Below are positions 5,783 through 10,686 of a stretch of 10,686 nucleotides of DNA, piece after piece. The first letter of the stretch is position 1, and every line of letters starts with the position of its first letter. Under the pieces are notes generated by a model. It had not been told where the DNA came from. It saw only the letters and a program-made list of their open reading frames with translations, and made no database searches. This DNA is from JAVWGW01 sp036651575. Its GTDB lineage: Bacteria > Actinomycetota > Coriobacteriia > Coriobacteriales > Eggerthellaceae. Position numbers and translations under genes: made by a program. The stretch lies in assembly GCA_036651575.1 (NCBI GenBank), contig JAVVXN010000047.1:1-10686 (forward strand), in the 5' to 3' direction.

Positions 5783-7660
5783 GTGGAACGTTTAGGCTTG
5801 CGTTGGATACCGGGGGAAGCATTGACAAAGTTATCGATTGCGCCGAAGGCAGATGCCGATGCGCGAATCATCGAGTATGTAAGTAAGTATGCGCGACGCG
5901 TTGAAGCAACGCCTCCGGGGATGTGTCCGCTCGTTGTTCAGCTGGCGCTTTTGCGGGCGGGCGCTGCACAGACCTGCGGGAAGTGCGTGCCTTGTCGCGA
6001 TGGTTTGCCGCAGTTGGTTGCCTTGCTTGAGCGCGTGGTGGCGTGCGACGCCGATGAATCGGTGCTGACTTCGCTCAAAACGCTTGCTGAGATGATTTGC
6101 GCCACATCGGATTGTGCCATCGGATACGAGGCGGCGAATGCCGTGCTTGAAGGGTTGGATGTATTCGAGGAAGAATATCGAAATCATATAGAAGAACATT
6201 CTTGTCGGCAGGGTGTTGGGCAGACGTTACCCTGCGAAACGCTGTGCCCGGCACACGTCGATATTCCCGCCTACATCGCGCTCGTGCAAGAAGGCGATTA
6301 TGCCGGCGCTGTCAATATGGTGCGCAAGGACAATCCTTTTCCAACTGCCTGTGCGTTTGTGTGTGAACATCCGTGCGAGACCCGTTGTCGCAGGACGCTT
6401 ATCGATGCTCCGCTCAACATCAGGGGCATTAAGAAATTTGCGGTTGATCAGGTGGCCGCCGACCAGATAACCCCTCCGCCTCACGGGGGAGATACCGGTC
6501 GGTCGATTGCGGTCGTCGGGGGCGGTCCGAGCGGGTTGACCTGCGCGTATTTTTTGGCACTGATGGGGCATCGCGTCATGGTGTTCGAGGAAAGAGCGCA
6601 GCTGGGAGGTATGTTGCGTTATGGCATACCTGCCTATCGCTTACCTCGAGAGCGCTTAGATGAAGACATTCGCGGCATTCTTGCTGCCGGCACCATTTAC
6701 GTTAAGTGTGAAGTTTCGGTCGGTCAGCACGAGATGGAGGAAATCGCCGAAACCTACGATGCGGTATATGTCTCCATCGGTGCTCAGGTGGGAAAGTCTT
6801 TAAGAATCGAAGGCTCCGATGCCGAGGGGGTCACTTCGGCGGTTGATCTGCTGGGGGGTATCGGGGACGGCGCGTATCCTGATTTTACGGGGAAAAAGGT
6901 CGTGGTTGTCGGCGGCGGCAATGTGGCCATGGATTGTGCGCGAACTGCCGTCCGTGCCGGATCAGACGAAGTGTCGGTCGTTTATCGTCGTCGTCAGGAG
7001 GACATGACGGCGCTGCCCGCAGAAATCGAAAGCGCTGTTGCCGAAGGCGTGGAGATGGTCGTGCTTGAAGCGCCGGTGAGTATCGAGGTTGATGAAGCGG
7101 GACACTGCACGGCACTGATCACGCAACCGCAGATGATTGGTGCTGTTCGTGGCGGTAGGCCAGCTCCTATTGTGGCCGATAAGCCTTCGGTGCGTCGAGA
7201 GGCTGACGTCATTTTAATCGCCGTGGGTCAAGATGTTGCGACGACGCGCTTTGAGGCGTTCGGTATGGAGACGACCTGGGGTTGCTTCAATGTTGACGAG
7301 CACCTTGCGGCCGAAGGTTTGACGAACGTATTTGCGGGCGGCGATTGTGAAACCGGCCCTTCAACGGCAATTCGGGCGGTTGGCGCGGGTAGGGTTGCCG
7401 CACGCAATATCGACGAATATCTGGGATATCATCATAAATTGCATTGCGAGGTCGAAGTTCCGGCTCCGCGCGTTAACGATCGCACGCCGAAAGGTCGTGT
7501 CGACATGACTGAGCGACCGGCACGCATCCGCAAGCACGATTATCTTGCTGTTGAAAAGGGAATGAGCCGCGAAGAGGTTGTGCAAGAATGCGGGCGCTGC
7601 CTGCGGTGCGATCATTTCGGCTGTGGCGCTTTGGAAGAGGGTAGGGAGTTGTATGTCTAG
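5783..7660 (+). CDS. Formate dehydrogenase-associated NuoF 4Fe-4S / GltD-type NAD(P)H flavoprotein fusion
   Basis: The 625-residue product has two parts. Residues about 20-130 match only the C-terminal iron-sulfur part of NuoF: CGKCVPC (Cys65, 68, 71) with Cys111 forty residues later, the N3-type 4Fe-4S ligand pattern. The NuoF FMN/NADH domain is absent. From about 145 onward the protein is like glutamate synthase small subunit (GltD) and NfnB: an N-terminal Cys-rich 4Fe-4S region (LCPAHVDIP, then CEHPCETRC), an FAD fold GGGPSG (246-251), an NAD(P) fold GGGN (377-380) followed by YRRRQEDM, which resembles the NADP-phosphate-binding stretch of GltD, and the FAD-closing motif AGGDCETGPSTAIRA. 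A C-terminal Cys cluster (603, 606, 609, 614) may bind more iron-sulfur. It likely carries electrons between the formate dehydrogenase and NAD(P)H; NADP preference is inferred. The next gene overlaps it by eight bases. The GTG start at 5783 follows an in-frame TAA directly and lacks a well-spaced ribosome site; a TTG at 5822 with GGGGGAAG before it is an alternative. Confidence 0.88.
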   Translation: MERLGLRWIPGEALTKLSIAPKADADARIIEYVSKYARRVEATPPGMCPLVVQLALLRAGAAQTCGKCVPCRDGLPQLVALLERVVACDADESVLTSLKTLAEMICATSDCAIGYEAANAVLEGLDVFEEEYRNHIEEHSCRQGVGQTLPCETLCPAHVDIPAYIALVQEGDYAGAVNMVRKDNPFPTACAFVCEHPCETRCRRTLIDAPLNIRGIKKFAVDQVAADQITPPPHGGDTGRSIAVVGGGPSGLTCAYFLALMGHRVMVFEERAQLGGMLRYGIPAYRLPRERLDEDIRGILAAGTIYVKCEVSVGQHEMEEIAETYDAVYVSIGAQVGKSLRIEGSDAEGVTSAVDLLGGIGDGAYPDFTGKKVVVVGGGNVAMDCARTAVRAGSDEVSVVYRRRQEDMTALPAEIESAVAEGVEMVVLEAPVSIEVDEAGHCTALITQPQMIGAVRGGRPAPIVADKPSVRREADVILIAVGQDVATTRFEAFGMETTWGCFNVDEHLAAEGLTNVFAGGDCETGPSTAIRAVGAGRVAARNIDEYLGYHHKLHCEVEVPAPRVNDRTPKGRVDMTERPARIRKHDYLAVEKGMSREEVVQECGRCLRCDHFGCGALEEGRELYV

Positions 7661-10364
7661 CATTGCCATTGATAAAACGATCGTGGAAGTCGCCCCGGGT
7701 ACAACCATTTTGGAGGCTGCGCGCCGGGCGGGCATCCGCATCCCAACGCTGTGTTACCTCAAAGATCGTAACGCCATCGGATCATGTCGCGTGTGCGTGG
7801 TTGATGTTGAGGGGGTAGACCATCCGGTTCCGTCGTGCTCGACGGTTGTTCGGGATGGCATGAACATCACGACAAATTCTGCCCGCCTCACCGATTATCG
7901 TCGTATCGCGCTTGATCTGATCATCGCTGATCATGGGCTCGATTCTACGAATTACTGCTTTTCATGCGATAAAAATGGAGCCTGTGAATTGCAGGCGCTT
8001 TGCCGCGAGTATGGCGTGCTCGATTCCCCCTATCAGATGGGGCAGGCGTGTGAACCCCTGGTTGAGGGAAATCCTTTTCTGTCCTACGATCCAAGCCTGT
8101 GCATCAGATGTCAGCGCTGCGTCAGCGTGTGCAACACCGCTTGTGGCAATCATGCGTTATACGCAGGTAAGCGGGGCGCTCGCACCACTATTGAAGCGCC
8201 GTTTGGTAAAGACTGGCGGAAAACATCCTGCGAATCGTGCGGGAACTGCGCGCAGGCGTGCCCGACCGGTGCGTTGACCACCAAACGACAGGCTGGCTAT
8301 CGTTTGTGGGAAACAACCAAGGTGCTGACCACGTGTCCTCATTGTGGGGTCGGTTGCCAACTGAATCTGGTGGTGAAAGATGGTGTGATCGTCGATGCCG
8401 AAGGCGCGCCGGGACCTTCGAATAAATCTCTGCTGTGCGTGAAGGGACGCTTTGCGAGTTTTGATTTCGTTGATTCGCCTGACCGCATTCGCACGCCGCT
8501 GATCAAAAACCAAGACACGGGAGAATTCGAGTCTGCCACCTGGGATGAAGCACTTGATTTGGTGGCTTCCAAGTTTTCGGAGCTCAGGGATGAATACGGC
8601 GGTGAATCTTTGGCGGCGTTCGCGTGCTCGCGCTCGACGAACGAAGACGTTTACCTGTTTCAAAAAATGGCTCGCACGGTATTGCATACGAATAATATCG
8701 ATTCGTGTGCACGAGTTTGACACGCTCCCACTGTTGCCGGTCTGGCAACCATGTTAGGTTCTGGGGCAATGACGAACTCGATCGACGATATCACGCAACA
8801 ATCGGATGTCATTATGCTGGTGGGTTCGAATCCTGAAGAAGCGCATCCTGTTATCGGCATGCAGATTCGTGCTGCGGTCGAGCGCGGTACGCGGCTCATC
8901 GTGGTTGATCCGCGAGATATCGCGTTGGCATCATGCGCCGATATCCATTTGAAGTTGAAGCCGGGCACCAACGTTGCCTTCGCTAACGGTGTTGTGAATA
9001 TTCTCATTAAAGACGGGCTTGTCGATAAGGAGTTTGTCGACAAGCGCACCGAAGGCTTTGAGATATTGGCGGCAACAGTTGGGGAGTATGCGCCGGAGCT
9101 GGTAGCCGACATCTGCGGTATCGAGGTGCGCGACTTAATCGGCGCTGCCCGGATGTACGGTGCGGCAGAACGGGCATCGATCATTTACTGTTTGGGCGTG
9201 ACGGAGCATTCGACCGGCACCGATGGCGTGATGGCGCTGTCGAATATCGCTATGGTTTCGGGTAATCTGGGGCATTCCGGCGGCGGTGTGAATCCGCTGC
9301 GCGGGCAAAACAACGTGCAGGGTGCCTGTGACATGGGCGCGGGTCCCGATGATTTTCCGGCTTACCAAAAGGTGGCCGATCCCGAGGCGGTGCGCCGTTT
9401 CGAGGGTGCGTGGGACGTGGCGCTCAGCCGCATTCCCGGTATCAAGGCAACGGAGTGTTTCCCTGCCATGATTACGGGCGCGATCAAGGGGCTGTTCTTG
9501 TTCGGTGAAGATCCTGTGCGCACCGATGCCGATACGCATCACGTTATCAAGGGGCTTGAAGCACTCGATTTCTTTGTGGTCGACGAGCTGTTCATGACCG
9601 AAACGGCAAAATATGCCGACGTGATTTTGCCCGGTCGTAGCTATGCGGAAAAAGAGGGAACGTTTACCAATACCGAGCGCCGCGTGCAGCGTGTGCGCAA
9701 GGCGGTTGATAGTTCGGGGGATACCAAGCTTGATACCGATATTTTCACGGAAGTCATGAATCGTATGGGGTATGCGCAGCCGCGCCTGAGTGCCGCGCAG
9801 ATCATGGATGAAATAGCGTCGGTGACGCCGACGTATGGCGGGATCAGCCACATGCGTCTCGATGGGGAAGATGTTGCCGGCCGTGGTTTGCAGTGGCCGT
9901 GCACGAGGGCAGATCATCCGGGCACTCCGGTGCTTCATGTGGGCGAGTTCTCACAGGGGGTCGGTGCGTTTTCAACGCCCGATTATCAACCTTCTGTCGA
10001 ACGCGCCAGCGAAGAATATCCGTTTATCATGATGACGGGCCGCGTTTTGCATCACTACAACGCGTGCGCGATGACTGCGCGAACAGAAGGCATCAACGAG
10101 ATTTCCAACAGCTCGTTTATCGAGATAAACGAGCAGGATGCCCGAGCGCTGGAAGTTGTCGATGGCGATCGCGTGCGGGTGGCTTCACGCCGTGGTGTGC
10201 TGGAAACCACGGCGCGGGTGTCGAGCAAGACTTCGCCGGGGGAAGTGTGGATGCCGTTTCACTTCCAGGATGGCAACAGCAACTGGCTAACGATTGCGGC
10301 GCTTGACCGCGTATCGAAAACGCCCGAATATAAAGTGTGCGCCGTGCGCGTTGAGAAGGCGTAG
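7653..10364 (+). CDS. fdhF: Selenocysteine-containing formate dehydrogenase, alpha subunit
   Basis: The 903-residue product is read through TGA at 8718-8720 as Sec356. Domains in order: NuoG-type 2Fe-2S ferredoxin (Cys34, 45, 48, 62); His-Cys3 4Fe-4S (His94, Cys102, 105, 111, then ELQ); two further 4Fe-4S clusters (Cys150/153/156/160 and Cys193/196/199/203); and the molybdopterin oxidoreductase domain with its own 4Fe-4S (Cys228, 231, 235, 262). The active site matches E. coli FDH-H: Lys264, Sec356 followed by His357 in ARV-U-HAPTVAGL, and Arg550 in RGQNNVQGACDMG. The C-terminus (TPEYKVCAVRVE) is also FDH-like. It reversibly interconverts formate and CO2 in the cytoplasm, with Mo or W bis-PGD; no signal peptide is present. 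The NuoG-like front resembles acetogen FdhA rather than E. coli FdhF, which lacks it. The start at 7653 follows AGGGAG at four bases and overlaps the preceding gene by eight bases, so the two are probably translationally coupled. An in-frame codon at 7578 is rejected because it precedes the family N-terminus. FdhD, SelB and SelC must be encoded elsewhere. Confidence 0.96.
8718..8749 (+). promoter_or_regulatory. Sec UGA codon and bacterial SECIS hairpin in fdhF
   Basis: The in-frame TGA (8718-8720) is followed twelve bases later by a perfect 6-bp stem, GTTGCC (8733-8738) with GGCAAC (8744-8749), enclosing loop GGTCT (8739-8743). The same GGUCU occurs in the apical loop of the E. coli fdhF SECIS, where G and U contact SelB, and the spacing from UGA is comparable. 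The hairpin also encodes the conserved residues VAGLA, so it lies inside the gene as in other bacterial SECIS elements. Confidence 0.93.
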
Positions 10365-10367
10365 AAT

Positions 10368-10402
10368 CGACCTCGGCGAGTCCGGTGGCTCGAGATCGTT
10401 TT
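10368..10402 (+). terminator. Possible terminator of the formate dehydrogenase operon
   Basis: CGACCTCG (10368-10375) pairs with CGAGATCG (10391-10398) apart from one C·A mismatch, and TTTT (10399-10402) follows. It begins three bases after the fdhF stop. The 15-base loop and the mismatch make it moderate in strength. Confidence 0.45.
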
Positions 10403-10426
10403 AGGCAACGTTTCTTTCTGAGTTTT

Positions 10427-10462
10427 TGGTAGCATCAACACCGCTTGTTGTTTGTGCTACCA
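10427..10462. repeat. Interrupted dyad upstream of the second LysR gene
   Basis: TGGTAGCA (10427-10434) pairs exactly with TGCTACCA (10455-10462), and CAACA (10436-10440) with TGTTG (10446-10450) inside it. No T run follows on the plus strand. Its position about 50 bases before the LysR start suits an autoregulatory operator, or a second terminator-like hairpin after fdhF. Role inferred. Confidence 0.5.
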
Positions 10463-10495
10463 TAAAGATGACGCCGGCGATATTGATTGTTTGCA

Positions 10496-10504
10496 GGGGG
10501 GGGG
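10496..10504 (+). repeat. Run of nine G in the LysR ribosome binding region
   Basis: Nine consecutive G (10496-10504) are followed by AG and then by the ATG at 10513, eight bases after the run ends. The run overlaps the Shine-Dalgarno sequence (GGGGAG), so a change in its length would move or change that site. Confidence 0.7.
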
Positions 10505-10512
10505 AGTGGTTT

Positions 10513-10686
10513 ATGCGCATTGAATCTCTTGCCCTCTTTCTGTCAGTGGTCGAAAAAGGATCTATTTCTCGTGCGGCTCGCCATGCGTACATTTCGCAAC
10601 AAGGCGCCAGTTCCGTCATTAAAAGTCTCGAGCAAGATTTCGGTATCCTTCTGTTTAGCCGCGGTGGTCATACCTTGCAACTTACC
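10513..10686 (+). CDS. LysR-family transcriptional regulator (N-terminal part, cut by window end)
   Basis: Fifty-eight codons are visible before the window ends. They cover the LysR winged helix-turn-helix: LFLSVVEKGSISRAARHAY, then ISQQGASSVIKSLEQDFG and LLFSRGG. This is the standard LysR layout (an SRAA helix, a recognition helix, then 'LE-x-x-x-G-x-x-LF-x-R'). Like the first LysR in this window it has 'QG' in the recognition helix (SQQGASS here, SPQGLNS there), suggesting related subfamilies. The start at 10513 has a G-rich ribosome site (GGGGAG) and gives the typical LysR N-terminus. The effector domain and the target gene lie beyond the window. It follows fdhF by about 150 bases in the same direction but has a possible terminator between, so a role in formate dehydrogenase control is open. 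Confidence 0.9.
   Translation, partial: MRIESLALFLSVVEKGSISRAARHAYISQQGASSVIKSLEQDFGILLFSRGGHTLQLT

Noticed and set aside
7578..7652. N-terminal extension of fdhF from 7578
   Set aside because: It lies inside the upstream gene's last codons, adds residues without family match, and has no ribosome site; 7653 has AGGGAG and the proper ferredoxin start.
8718..8720. TGA as a true stop or disabling mutation in fdhF
   Set aside because: The residues on both sides are the conserved Sec-site motif, the frame is intact to the normal FDH C-terminus, and a SECIS hairpin follows. Selenocysteine explains it better than decay.
9135..9938. 267-codon open frame on the minus strand inside fdhF
   Set aside because: A long antisense frame is common in GC-rich coding DNA. 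Its product has no recognisable motif and it is the shadow of fdhF.
8751..10364. Separate second oxidoreductase gene starting at 8751
   Set aside because: The start lies within the SECIS region, there is no ribosome site, and the protein is the direct continuation of FDH in the same frame.
1..10686. CRISPR arrays, tRNA or rRNA genes, transposases
   Set aside because: I saw no regularly spaced repeats, no cloverleaf with a T-loop, and no transposase motif on either strand.

Overview
The window most resembles an anaerobic Coriobacteriia/Eggerthellaceae-type actinobacterium. This is inferred, not proven. The signs are a Tat-exported lipoprotein flavin reductase beside a divergent LysR regulator, a selenocysteine formate dehydrogenase built like those of acetogens, two LysR regulators with a 'QG' variant of the recognition helix, and moderate GC. 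Hand counts of single 60-base lines gave about 58% GC in the dehydrogenase, about 52% in the reductase and about 45% in the first LysR gene.

Layout, left to right. Bases 1-204 hold no gene I can support, but contain two strong overlapping hairpins. On the minus strand (205-1881) lies an exported FAD-dependent reductase of the fumarate-reductase flavoprotein superfamily whose classical fumarate-binding residues appear replaced. Its divergent partner is a LysR regulator (2125-3009). The 243-base gap between them carries a promoter for the regulator and a perfect 12-base palindrome placed as an activator site for the reductase. Hairpins then separate the regulator from the convergent gene for the ABC-F translation factor EttA (3120-4799, minus). 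Upstream of that is a small four-helix membrane protein of unknown function (5026-5466, minus) with its own promoter and a strong terminator.

The right half is a two-gene formate dehydrogenase operon on the plus strand. The first gene (5783-7660) joins a NuoF-type 4Fe-4S domain to a GltD/NfnB-type flavoprotein. The second (7653-10364) encodes a 903-residue formate dehydrogenase with NuoG-like iron-sulfur domains and a molybdenum/tungsten bis-PGD domain. It is read through an in-frame TGA (8718-8720) as selenocysteine, with a SECIS hairpin just downstream. Without recoding, this gene would be wrongly split in two. The two products probably form a cytoplasmic complex moving electrons between formate/CO2 and NAD(P)(H) or ferredoxin.

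The window ends inside a second LysR gene (from 10513), preceded by an imperfect dyad and a run of nine G next to its start. The strongest signals are the selenoprotein with its SECIS element, the unusual electron-transfer subunit, and the orphan reductase/LysR pair. I see no CRISPR array, tRNA, rRNA or insertion sequence.
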